From Spirochaetaceae bacterium (GTDB lineage Bacteria > Spirochaetota > Spirochaetia > Treponematales > Breznakiellaceae), in the NCBI GenBank assembly GCA_031257135.1, contig JAIRPH010000119.1, positions 1 to 9,891 on the forward strand: a stretch of DNA of 9,891 nucleotides. The letters run 5' to 3'. Below are positions 1 to 6,711 of this stretch, piece by piece. Numbering within the stretch: the first letter of the stretch is position 1; each line of letters opens with the position of its first letter. The notes under the pieces are model-generated. The model did no database searches, was not told where the DNA came from, and was given only the letters and a program-made list of their open reading frames with translations. The position numbers were made by a program, and so were the translations under genes.

Positions 1-68
1 CTGACGCCGTCGGCGAAACAAGAAAATGAAACAAAAATCATGCTCAGAAAAAAAGCTTTTATGTTCAT
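1..68 (-). CDS. N-terminus of a secreted protein or lipoprotein (partial)
   Basis: Reading leftward from an ATG at 68 gives MNIKAFFLSMIFVSFSCFAD and then GV before the window edge cuts the gene. A Lys at position 4, a hydrophobic run (residues 5-16) and a Ser/Cys/Ala boundary make an export signal. It could be cut by signal peptidase II at Cys17 (loose spirochaetal lipobox F-S-C) or by signal peptidase I after Ala19. The mature protein is outside the window, so no function can be given. No Shine-Dalgarno precedes the ATG; instead a near-consensus promoter ends six bases upstream (75-104), suggesting a leaderless message. A second ATG at codon 10 is a less likely start because it would remove much of the signal peptide. 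The gene diverges from dnaE. Confidence 0.5.
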   Translation of the reverse strand, partial: MNIKAFFLSMIFVSFSCFADGV

Positions 69-74
69 GGCGCG

Positions 75-104
75 AGTATATTTGGTTAGCGTATATTTTG
101 TCAA
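75..104 (-). promoter_or_regulatory. Sigma-70-type promoter for the left-edge secreted protein
   Basis: On the minus strand TTGACA (99-104) and TATACT (75-80) are separated by 18 bases. The first matches the -35 consensus exactly and the second differs from TATAAT by one base. Transcription would be expected to start about seven bases after the -10 element, which is the A of the ATG at 68, leaving no untranslated leader. Confidence 0.6.
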
Positions 105-112
105 CCCCTTCT

Positions 113-151
113 AAAACCCATTAGGTCTGGCTCGGACCGGCGGTTTTTTTT
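113..151 (+). other. Hairpin followed by an eight-T run in the intergenic region
   Basis: An inner stem pairs 124-129 with 133-138 (one G-U pair, three-base loop). An outer helix can form between AAAACC (113-118) and GGTTTT (142-147), and a run of eight Ts occupies 144-151. On the plus strand this looks like an intrinsic terminator, but no plus-strand gene ends to its left, because the neighbouring gene points the other way. It may stop antisense readthrough toward dnaE, or act in a dnaE leader if a promoter lies further left. I see no convincing dnaE promoter in 100-263. Confidence 0.35.
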
Positions 152-263
152 AGATTTTAGTTGCTTGTTTTGGCTTATAAAAAGATTGTTTACAGGCTCT
201 TTTTATCGCATCATCCGCTGAAAGCCTCTTGCGGAAAACAGCGTTTGTCCCTAGACTGGAGAT

Positions 264-3200
264 ATGACTGATTTTGTTCACCTCCATGTGCATACGGATT
301 TCTCTCTGCTGGACGGCGCGGCGTCGGTAGAGAGCCTTGCGGAAAAAGCGGCGTCGCTCGGCATGAAACATCTGGCGATTACCGACCACGGCAATATGTT
401 CGGCGTCCTCAAGTTCAGAGACGCCTGCGAAAAACGCGGAATTCATCCTATCATCGGCAGTGAGTTCTATATGGCGCCGGGGTCCAGATTCGACAAATCC
501 GGCTCTGAATACGGCAACAAGTATTATCACCTGATTCTGCTGGCGAAAAACGGCGAAGGCTATCGGACGCTCATCAAACTTTCTTCTTATTCCTATACCG
601 AAGGATTTTACTATAAGCCTCGGATCGACGAGGAATTGCTCGTCAAATATCATGACGGACTTATCGCGCTTTCCGCGTGCGTAGCCGGAGAGATTCCGAG
701 CCTCATCTTAGACGATCAAACTGAAGCCGCGGAAAAACGGGCTCTCTGGTTTCGAGACCTCTTCGGAACAGAGAATTTCTACCTCGAATTGCAGGATCAC
801 CGTCTGCCGATTCAAACGAAAGCGAATCAAGGGGTCATCGAAATCGCCGAGCGCACGGGGATTCCTTTGGCGGTCACCAACGACATTCACTATCTGGAAC
901 GGGCGGACGCGCAGGCTCAGGATATTCTGCTCTGTATTTCTACCCAAAAGAAGCGGAGCGATGAAAAGCGGATGCGTTTCGGAAGCGACGAGTTCTACTT
1001 CAAAACCGGCGACGAAATGGCGGCGTTGTTTCCGGATCATCCAGAGGCGGTTAGTAATACTATCCGCATTGCGGAACAGTGCAAAACCGATATTCCTAAG
1101 CCCGGACCTCTGTTGCCGGATTTCGATATTCCTGAAGGGTTTTCCAATACCAATGACTATCTCAGGCGCATCACGATGGAAGGACTCAAGAAACGCTACC
1201 CCGACCGGTTCGACGAGGTTCGGGAACGGGCGGAGTATGAGCTGGATATTATCATTAAAATGGGATTTACCGGCTATTTTCTCATTGTGGCGGATTTCAT
1301 CAACTGGGCGAAGGAACACGATATTCCGGTAGGTCCCGGGCGCGGTTCCGGCGCGGGCTCAATCGTCGCGTACGCCGTGCGGATTACCGACATAGACCCG
1401 CTCAAGTATAATCTCCTTTTCGAGCGGTTTCTCAATCCTGAGCGGGTGTCCATGCCGGACTTCGACGTTGATTTCTGCAATGAGCGGCGGGAAGAAGTTA
1501 TCGACTACGTTACCAAAAAGTACGGGCAAAACCGGGTCGGACAGATCGTCACCTTCGGAACGCTGAAAGCTAAAGCGGTGCTGAAAGACGTCGCCCGGGC
1601 ATTGGATTTCACGCTCGACGAGTCGAATATGATTACTAAACTGGTTCCCGAAGACCCGAAGATGACCCTCGAAAAAGCCTTTGAACTAGAGCCGAAGCTC
1701 AAAGAACTGGAAATGAAGGACGAACGCCATCGGGAGCTGTTTGAGATCGCCCGGAAGCTGGAGGGCAAGAATCGGCACAACAGCATCCATGCCGCGGGAA
1801 TCGTCATCGGCAAGACAGACCTTACCGACTACGTGCCGCTCTGCTGGGATCCAAAAACTCACGCGGTGGCAAGCCAGTATACTATGGACTTTATCGAAGA
1901 TCAGGGGCTGGTTAAAATGGACTTTCTGGGTCTCAAAACCCTTGATCTCATCAAGAATACCGTAACCCTCGTGCGCCGCCGGGGAGGAACGCTCGCGGAT
2001 TTCAACATAGATGCTATCTCTGAACGGGACGAAGCCACGTACAAAATGCTGGGCAAAGGAAACAGCGCGGGCATATTCCAGTTTGAATCCGCCGGGATGC
2101 AGAAGATATTAAAACAAGCTCAACCTACTAAGATCGAAGACCTCATCGCGCTGAACGCGTTGTACCGTCCCGGACCTATGGACTACATTCCGCAGTTTAT
2201 CGATTCTAAATGGGGACGCCGATCCGTTGAATATCCTGATCCCTGCCTTGAGGATATTCTCAAAGAGACCTACGGAGTCATCGTATATCAGGAACAGGTC
2301 ATGCAGGTTGCCCAGCGGATTGCAGGCTATAGTTTAGGGCAGGCCGATATACTGCGCCGGGCTATGGGAAAGAAAAAGAAAGAGGCGATGATCAAGGAAA
2401 AAGAAAAGTTCATCGCCGGCGCGGCGCAGAAGGGATTTAAAACCGAAGACGCGGATCGGATATTTGAGATTCTCATTCCTTTTGCCGGCTACGGTTTCAA
2501 TAAGAGCCACGCCGCGGCATATTCGGTGGTAGCTTATCAGACCGCATACCTGAAAGCCAACTTTCCCGCGGAATTTATGGCGGCGAACCTCACCAACGAA
2601 ATCGCCCACGCAGATAAACTGCCGGACTATATCGAGGAAGCCCGCAAAATAGGATTAGCGATAGATCCGCCTGACGTAAACCGTTCAGACACCTGTTTTT
2701 CGGTTGTAGACGGACGGATCGTATACGGCTTTCTCGGCATCAAGGGCTTAGGCGAAGCCTCGGCCGCGGAAATCGTGACGTGCCGCAAAAACGGCCTCTA
2801 CAAAAACTTCATTGATTTCCTCGACCGAGTAAACATTAAAACGGTCGGCAAAAAATCGGTGGAACTCCTCATTCAAACCGGAGCCTTTGACTGCTTCAAG
2901 ATGAGCCGCGCGGTCTTAGCGGAAAACATGGAGCGGGCAATCGAATTCGCCCAAAGCAAAAAAGAAGAAAAGCAGTTCGGACAAGCAGGACTGTTCGAGG
3001 AAACGCCGGAACAGGACTATCAGCGTTTCGACTTCAAAGAAGCCGTCGAATGGGATCGGATGAAGAAACTCAACACAGAAAAAGAACTAATGGGGTTTTA
3101 CTTTTCCGGTCATCCTATGGACGATTATAAAGCCGCATGGGATAAGAACGCTACCCTGAACCTCGCCCGAATCACCAAGGGCATCGACGGGGCGCAGACG

Positions 3201-3794
3201 CTGATAGGCATCGTTAAGGCGGTGAAACCGCTCGTGACGAAAAAAGGCGCCCAAATGGCGTTCGCTACGTTGAGCGATTACAACGGCGAGATAGAACTGA
3301 CTTTTTTCCCGGAAGTGTGGGAAAAAGAGCGGGAAAAAATTGCCCTAGAACAGATTATCGGCGTCCGAGGCAAAGTGGATCGCCGGGAAAACCGGGATCG
3401 TCCGAGTTTTCTGGTTGATACGCTTCTGGATGTACAGAAATTGCAGGAAGATGCGGCAAAGCGGGATACCGAAAAGCCGTCCCCTCCGCCGGTCAGCGTC
3501 CCGGCCGCCGCGGATAAACCGGTCAGTCCGCCGCCTCCGCCGGAAAAAGCCGTAGCGGAAAAAGTCTTTCAGGAAGTGCATATCCGCCTCACCGAGCGCG
3601 CCGCAGAACAGGACGAGACCCTCTATCCCCTGCGGGACCTGCTGATGAAAACCTTCGGCTCCTGCACGGTATTCATCCACGTTCCCATTACCGGCGGCGA
3701 AACGGTAATCAAAACCGACCGGCTCCGCGCCTCCGGTACGGCGATAGACGCGCTTACCCACTGCGAAGGCGTCGCGGCCGCTTGGGTGGCGTAG
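264..3794 (+). CDS. dnaE: DNA polymerase III alpha subunit (DnaE)
   Basis: This is the catalytic subunit of the replicative DNA polymerase; 1176 residues is normal for DnaE. The N-terminal PHP domain keeps likely metal ligands: His8 and His10, Asp41-His42, Glu67, and Asp207 with His209. It therefore resembles DnaE proteins with a metal-binding PHP rather than the decayed E. coli version. The C-family palm has MPDFDVDF with catalytic Asp401 and Asp403 and the third aspartate Asp553 in KMDFLGLK. The region around GYGFNKSHAAAYS is typical of the fingers. A helix-hairpin-helix lies near 821-835, and QAGLF (907-911) matches the beta-clamp-binding motif. An OB fold spans roughly 978-1060, followed by a proline-rich linker (about 1071-1096) and a C-terminal domain of about 80 residues. 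GGAG at 258-261 is close to the ATG. The gene stands alone and converges on thrC. Confidence 0.97.
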   Translation: MTDFVHLHVHTDFSLLDGAASVESLAEKAASLGMKHLAITDHGNMFGVLKFRDACEKRGIHPIIGSEFYMAPGSRFDKSGSEYGNKYYHLILLAKNGEGYRTLIKLSSYSYTEGFYYKPRIDEELLVKYHDGLIALSACVAGEIPSLILDDQTEAAEKRALWFRDLFGTENFYLELQDHRLPIQTKANQGVIEIAERTGIPLAVTNDIHYLERADAQAQDILLCISTQKKRSDEKRMRFGSDEFYFKTGDEMAALFPDHPEAVSNTIRIAEQCKTDIPKPGPLLPDFDIPEGFSNTNDYLRRITMEGLKKRYPDRFDEVRERAEYELDIIIKMGFTGYFLIVADFINWAKEHDIPVGPGRGSGAGSIVAYAVRITDIDPLKYNLLFERFLNPERVSMPDFDVDFCNERREEVIDYVTKKYGQNRVGQIVTFGTLKAKAVLKDVARALDFTLDESNMITKLVPEDPKMTLEKAFELEPKLKELEMKDERHRELFEIARKLEGKNRHNSIHAAGIVIGKTDLTDYVPLCWDPKTHAVASQYTMDFIEDQGLVKMDFLGLKTLDLIKNTVTLVRRRGGTLADFNIDAISERDEATYKMLGKGNSAGIFQFESAGMQKILKQAQPTKIEDLIALNALYRPGPMDYIPQFIDSKWGRRSVEYPDPCLEDILKETYGVIVYQEQVMQVAQRIAGYSLGQADILRRAMGKKKKEAMIKEKEKFIAGAAQKGFKTEDADRIFEILIPFAGYGFNKSHAAAYSVVAYQTAYLKANFPAEFMAANLTNEIAHADKLPDYIEEARKIGLAIDPPDVNRSDTCFSVVDGRIVYGFLGIKGLGEASAAEIVTCRKNGLYKNFIDFLDRVNIKTVGKKSVELLIQTGAFDCFKMSRAVLAENMERAIEFAQSKKEEKQFGQAGLFEETPEQDYQRFDFKEAVEWDRMKKLNTEKELMGFYFSGHPMDDYKAAWDKNATLNLARITKGIDGAQTLIGIVKAVKPLVTKKGAQMAFATLSDYNGEIELTFFPEVWEKEREKIALEQIIGVRGKVDRRENRDRPSFLVDTLLDVQKLQEDAAKRDTEKPSPPPVSVPAAADKPVSPPPPPEKAVAEKVFQEVHIRLTERAAEQDETLYPLRDLLMKTFGSCTVFIHVPITGGETVIKTDRLRASGTAIDALTHCEGVAAAWVA

Positions 3795-3814
3795 CCGATC
3801 TTCAGCGTTTTCCA

Positions 3815-5128
3815 TTAAAAACAGCTTGCCACGGCGCCTTCTAAGGCGTCGAGGTGGGGATCGATAACCGCCAGCGGTTCAGTATGGTTCTGGAGCATCG
3901 CCAGCTTGCTGGGAATCTCGATGGTTTGACCCGTAGCTTTTGAGACTAACTCAGCCTCTTTTGCGGGATGACCCGTAGCCAGAACCACGAAATGAGGGTC
4001 GCTATGGCTCATGTCCCGAGACGACGCCCGCTGTTCCGCCGCGGCAAAAGCCACCGCGGTGTGAGGGTCTAAGAAAACGCCGTATTGCTTCCAAACCCGT
4101 TCTATAGTTGTCAGAGTGGTCTTATCGTCAATAACCGCGGGAAAAACCATGTTCCGCATCACCGCCGGGGCTTCTTCGTAAAAGGCGGAGAGCCGCTCAT
4201 AATTCGACGGAACGCTCACATCTAAAGCCGGCGAAATCGTAGGGATAAGCCGATGCGGTTTAAACCCATTGCCCTTGAAAAAATCGCCAAACGCATTGTT
4301 TACGTTCATAGCCGCTACAAAGCCCCTAACGGGCATCCCGAATTTCCATGCGTAAAGACCGGATATCAAATTACCGAAGTTTCCGCAGGGTATGCTGAAA
4401 AAAAGGTCTCCTTTCAGGAGTTTTTTGAGTTTGATAAACGCATAAAGATAATAAAACGACTGGGGCAGTAGCCGTCCCGGATTCAGCGCGTTAGTCGTGG
4501 TAATACTGTAGCGTTCCGCAAAAGGGCGGTCATTTATGGCTTCTATGACGAGGCGTTGGCAATCGTCATAGGTTCCCCGGACTTCAATAGGGATAAGGGT
4601 CCCTCCATTCGGCGCGAATGATTCCGGCGATAGCCCTCGAATAGGACCCGAAGGATAAAGCAGGACGGCGATCATATTATGCCGCTTATAAAAGGCATGA
4701 GCCACACTGACCCCGGTATCTCCCCGCGCGGCTGATATGACCATAATCCGCCGGTTGTTCCTAGTCAGCTCCTCCATGACCGCCGCGAGAAAGGCAATCC
4801 CGAAATCTTTGAACACCCCGGTAGGTCCGTTATACAAAGTCAGCGCCGAAAACCGCTCATCCAGTTGTTTCAGCTCAGGCTCGAAATCAAAGGCGCTTTC
4901 CGCAACTCGGGACGCGGAAAAAGGGTTCAGCTCCCCTTGCAGTAAAACCGGGGCGACCGTGGATACTAATTCATGGTACGCCGTGTTGCGGTCCATATAG
5001 AGAAAGAACTGCCGCATATCTATGACCGAAGCCGGAACATACAGACCGCCCTCCGGGGGCAGACAGCGAAGCGCGGCTTCCTTAAACGAAACCGGAGGCT
5101 TACTCGATTTGGTAGACCTGAACTGCAT
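3815..5128 (-). CDS. thrC: Threonine synthase (PLP-dependent)
   Basis: It should convert O-phospho-L-homoserine to threonine and phosphate in the cytoplasm, the last step of threonine synthesis. The 437 residues match the usual length of the E. coli-type enzyme. The N-terminal Thr_synth_N segment (about 1-80, with PPEGGLYVP at 24-32) precedes a fold-type II PLP domain. The PLP-binding lysine is Lys107 in GPTGVFKDFG, the same number as in E. coli as I recall it. PCGNFGN (247-253) is the phosphate-binding loop. Oddities: the usual SGDTG reads R-GDTG (Arg135 for Ser), the phosphate loop has Cys248 for Ser, and the family QEK segment is replaced (about 166-171, LSPESF). Codon 1 is the right start because the N-domain begins there and an in-frame stop lies just upstream, yet no good Shine-Dalgarno is present. 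It lies 21 bases after the LRR lipoprotein gene and may be coupled to it. Confidence 0.9.
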   Translation of the reverse strand: MQFRSTKSSKPPVSFKEAALRCLPPEGGLYVPASVIDMRQFFLYMDRNTAYHELVSTVAPVLLQGELNPFSASRVAESAFDFEPELKQLDERFSALTLYNGPTGVFKDFGIAFLAAVMEELTRNNRRIMVISAARGDTGVSVAHAFYKRHNMIAVLLYPSGPIRGLSPESFAPNGGTLIPIEVRGTYDDCQRLVIEAINDRPFAERYSITTTNALNPGRLLPQSFYYLYAFIKLKKLLKGDLFFSIPCGNFGNLISGLYAWKFGMPVRGFVAAMNVNNAFGDFFKGNGFKPHRLIPTISPALDVSVPSNYERLSAFYEEAPAVMRNMVFPAVIDDKTTLTTIERVWKQYGVFLDPHTAVAFAAAEQRASSRDMSHSDPHFVVLATGHPAKEAELVSKATGQTIEIPSKLAMLQNHTEPLAVIDPHLDALEGAVASCF

Positions 5129-5142
5129 TTTTCTTTTTTAAG

Positions 5143-5160
5143 CCGGGTTTTAAGACCCAG
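5143..5160 (-). other. Small hairpin holding the LRR-gene stop codon in its loop
   Basis: On the minus strand CTGGGT and ACCCGG pair as six base pairs (one G-U) around a six-base loop CTTAAA that contains the TAA of the upstream gene. No T-run follows, so it is not an intrinsic terminator. Its position, 14 bases before the thrC ATG, could influence thrC translation. The stem is short and chance occurrence is possible. Confidence 0.3.
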
Positions 5161-6121
5161 TCCACTCCTTCGTAGTATGAGCGTAGGTATAGCTACCCGA
5201 TTTTTTTCCATGGGCGTCGTAATACGCCCGGAATGAAGCGCCGTAGGTTCCGAAAGAACTATCGCTTTTTATCTCGACGCCGTTTCCTATGCGGATCATA
5301 TCAATATCGTTTTTGAAAAACGCTCCGGCTTCAATAACGGTAATTCCTGCGGGAATATCGAGATGAGCCAGCGCATTATAGGCGAAAGCGTACGCGCCGA
5401 TAGCCGTCAGACCGGTTCCAAAAGATACGCTGGATATGCTGTTATGCTGGAACGCTAAACCGCCTATAGCGGTTATCCCATTAGGAATTTTCAAGACTCC
5501 AACAAGATAATTATTGGAAAACGCGCTTTCGCCGATAGCCGTTACGGTTGAGGGAATGGTTACGGAGGTCAGAAAATTATTAGAAAACCCGTGGGCTTCA
5601 ATCGTTTTAAGCCCTTCAGGAAGGACGACCGACAATATATGACAATCCGCTAACGCGCCTTCTCCTATGCGAGTTACCGGTTTATCTTCTATTTTTGAGG
5701 GAATCTCGAGGATCGGAATATCCTCATAGGGTCCGATATAGTGGGTAATAGTCGCCTCATTACCGTTGATGCTATAATCAAAGCGTTTTCCGTTATACTT
5801 CCAATTAGCGTAAAGGGTTACATCCCCGGAATGGGCTTTGAGGGTATCCCCTTCCTGATACAAAGTATACCAGGCATCGTAACTATTCCAACGCCACCCT
5901 TCAAAGAGGTAATCTGTTCGTTCCAGCGTTCCTTTTCCCAGTACCGTAACCGTATCGCCCGGTTTGTAGGTACTAGCGTCTACCGGCGGAATTCCCGCGG
6001 TATTTCCATTTCCAAAATAATACACAAAAATCTCTTCTTCTTTGTTTCCCGTAAAAGGGCAACTCGCCGCCGAAAGAAGAACTATCGCTATAAGGATTTG
6101 CAATCTGATTTTTTCCGCCAT
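5150..6121 (-). CDS. InlB-type / BspA-like leucine-rich repeat lipoprotein
   Basis: A predicted surface lipoprotein of 323 residues with unknown ligand. The N-terminus (2 positive charges, hydrophobic 7-19) ends in SAASC, making Cys21 the lipidated residue. Residues about 32-108 fit the Listeria-Bacteroides repeat (Flg_new) domain, with YKPGDTVTV, LFEGWRWN and VTLYANW. Residues about 149-282 hold six BspA-type (LRR_5) repeats of 22-23 residues, each like TAIGESAF...L..V.IP.G(I/L). The tail, about 291-323 (SFRAYYDAHGKKSGSYTY), is a form common in treponemal repeat proteins as I recall. Such proteins in oral and gut spirochaetes are usually linked to adhesion or surface display; that role here is inference. 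AGGAG at 6128-6132, six bases before the ATG, supports the start. It lies between the TPR lipoprotein and thrC. Confidence 0.85.
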   Translation of the reverse strand: MAEKIRLQILIAIVLLSAASCPFTGNKEEEIFVYYFGNGNTAGIPPVDASTYKPGDTVTVLGKGTLERTDYLFEGWRWNSYDAWYTLYQEGDTLKAHSGDVTLYANWKYNGKRFDYSINGNEATITHYIGPYEDIPILEIPSKIEDKPVTRIGEGALADCHILSVVLPEGLKTIEAHGFSNNFLTSVTIPSTVTAIGESAFSNNYLVGVLKIPNGITAIGGLAFQHNSISSVSFGTGLTAIGAYAFAYNALAHLDIPAGITVIEAGAFFKNDIDMIRIGNGVEIKSDSSFGTYGASFRAYYDAHGKKSGSYTYAHTTKEWTGS

Positions 6122-6127
6122 ATACCG

Positions 6128-6132
6128 CTCCT
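6128..6132 (-). promoter_or_regulatory. Ribosome binding site of the LRR lipoprotein gene
   Basis: AGGAG on the minus strand, six bases from the ATG at 6121. It is the only clear Shine-Dalgarno among the three minus-strand genes between dnaE and eno. No convincing promoter was seen in the 67-base gap upstream. Confidence 0.65.
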
Positions 6133-6188
6133 GTTAAAAATATGCTGTCTACTAAGAATATAGCGCCCTTTTCCCGGATTTTCTTATA

Positions 6189-6578
6189 TTAGCGTTTTTT
6201 TCTTTGTTTTTCCGCTATTTTTTGCAATCCGAGTTCGGCGAGTCTTTTAAACTGAGGAGGAAGCAGTTCGGCGTCCGGCGTATCGTAACGGGTCAGCAGA
6301 GCGGCGAATTCCGCGGAAGCCTGATCGTATTTTTTTTGCTTATAGTGGATAAAGGCGATTTCATATTCGGCGGCGCAAATTTCATCTATATATGAAGGGT
6401 ATCGTTCAAGGATCGCCTCATAATACCGCAAAGCCTGAGTATATTTATTTTTGTCAGACGCGGCTTGAGCCTGCTGAATAAGCTCCGGCGGAGTCAGATC
6501 AGGAATAGGAGCCTTTGAAACACAGCCGCAAAGGGCGAAAAGAAGCAAAAACGGACCGAAATATGTCAACTTGTTCAT
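6189..6578 (-). CDS. Small TPR-repeat lipoprotein
   Basis: A 129-residue predicted lipoprotein. The signal segment (hydrophobic 6-16) ends in L-C-G-C, giving lipidated Cys19, then a short proline-rich linker (24-31). Residues about 33-62 and 69-100 form two tetratricopeptide-like helical pairs, with signature positions in KYTQALRYYEAILERYP and in KKYDQASAEFAALLTRY. The C-terminus is strongly basic (KQRKKR). The shape recalls BamD/YbgF-like periplasmic scaffolds, but it is far shorter than BamD, so no such role is claimed. The ATG at 6578 is the only start that keeps the signal peptide, yet it has no Shine-Dalgarno, and its promoter ends eight bases upstream. It is divergent from eno and probably heads the transcript into the LRR gene and thrC. 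Confidence 0.8.
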   Translation of the reverse strand: MNKLTYFGPFLLLFALCGCVSKAPIPDLTPPELIQQAQAASDKNKYTQALRYYEAILERYPSYIDEICAAEYEIAFIHYKQKKYDQASAEFAALLTRYDTPDAELLPPQFKRLAELGLQKIAEKQRKKR

Positions 6579-6586
6579 AGTATTAA

Positions 6587-6615
6587 TATATAAAACATAT
6601 AACGATTTAAGGCAA
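6587..6615 (-). promoter_or_regulatory. Promoter of the TPR lipoprotein gene
   Basis: TTGCCT (6610-6615) and TATATA (6587-6592) on the minus strand are 17 bases apart. The -10 element lies eight bases before the ATG at 6578, so transcription should begin at or one to two bases before the start codon. The region is AT-rich, so the exact -10 register is uncertain (TATATT at 6585-6590 is an alternative). Confidence 0.5.
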
Positions 6616-6649
6616 GAGGAATTTTGTTGGAAAGAATAGAGGAAACGTC

Positions 6650-6678
6650 TTGACCGAAGGACTTAAAATACGGAAAAT
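6650..6678 (+). promoter_or_regulatory. Possible eno promoter
   Basis: TTGACC at 6650-6655 is a good -35 element. The hexamer 17 bases downstream, GAAAAT (6673-6678), is only a moderate -10. TAATAC at 6683-6688 is a better -10 but lacks a matching -35. One of these probably drives eno. Confidence 0.35.
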
Positions 6679-6700
6679 AAAGTAATACATGAATTTTTTT

Positions 6701-6705
6701 GGAGG
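6701..6705 (+). promoter_or_regulatory. Strong ribosome binding site of eno
   Basis: GGAGG six bases before the ATG at 6712, an ideal Shine-Dalgarno that fixes the start of enolase. It contrasts with the lack of any such site before the divergent TPR lipoprotein gene. Confidence 0.85.
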
Positions 6706-6711
6706 CATATC

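Noticed and set aside
159..194. TATAAA (176-181) and TTTACA (189-194) as a dnaE promoter
   Set aside because: Neither has a partner hexamer at 16-18 bases spacing, so no promoter is called.
708..1319. Long minus-strand open frame of about 200 codons inside dnaE
   Set aside because: It lies wholly antisense to a well-supported DnaE region, has no ribosome site seen, and its residues resemble no family; it is a shadow frame from codon bias.
5500..5700. DNA-level tandem repeats in the LRR region
   Set aside because: The repeats are clear at protein level only; the codons have diverged, so there is no DNA repeat array and no CRISPR-like structure.
6150..6192. AATATA/TATATT inverted repeat between the two lipoprotein genes as a terminator
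   Set aside because: It is a short AT-only stem with a loop of over 20 bases and no following T-run; it would not be stable.
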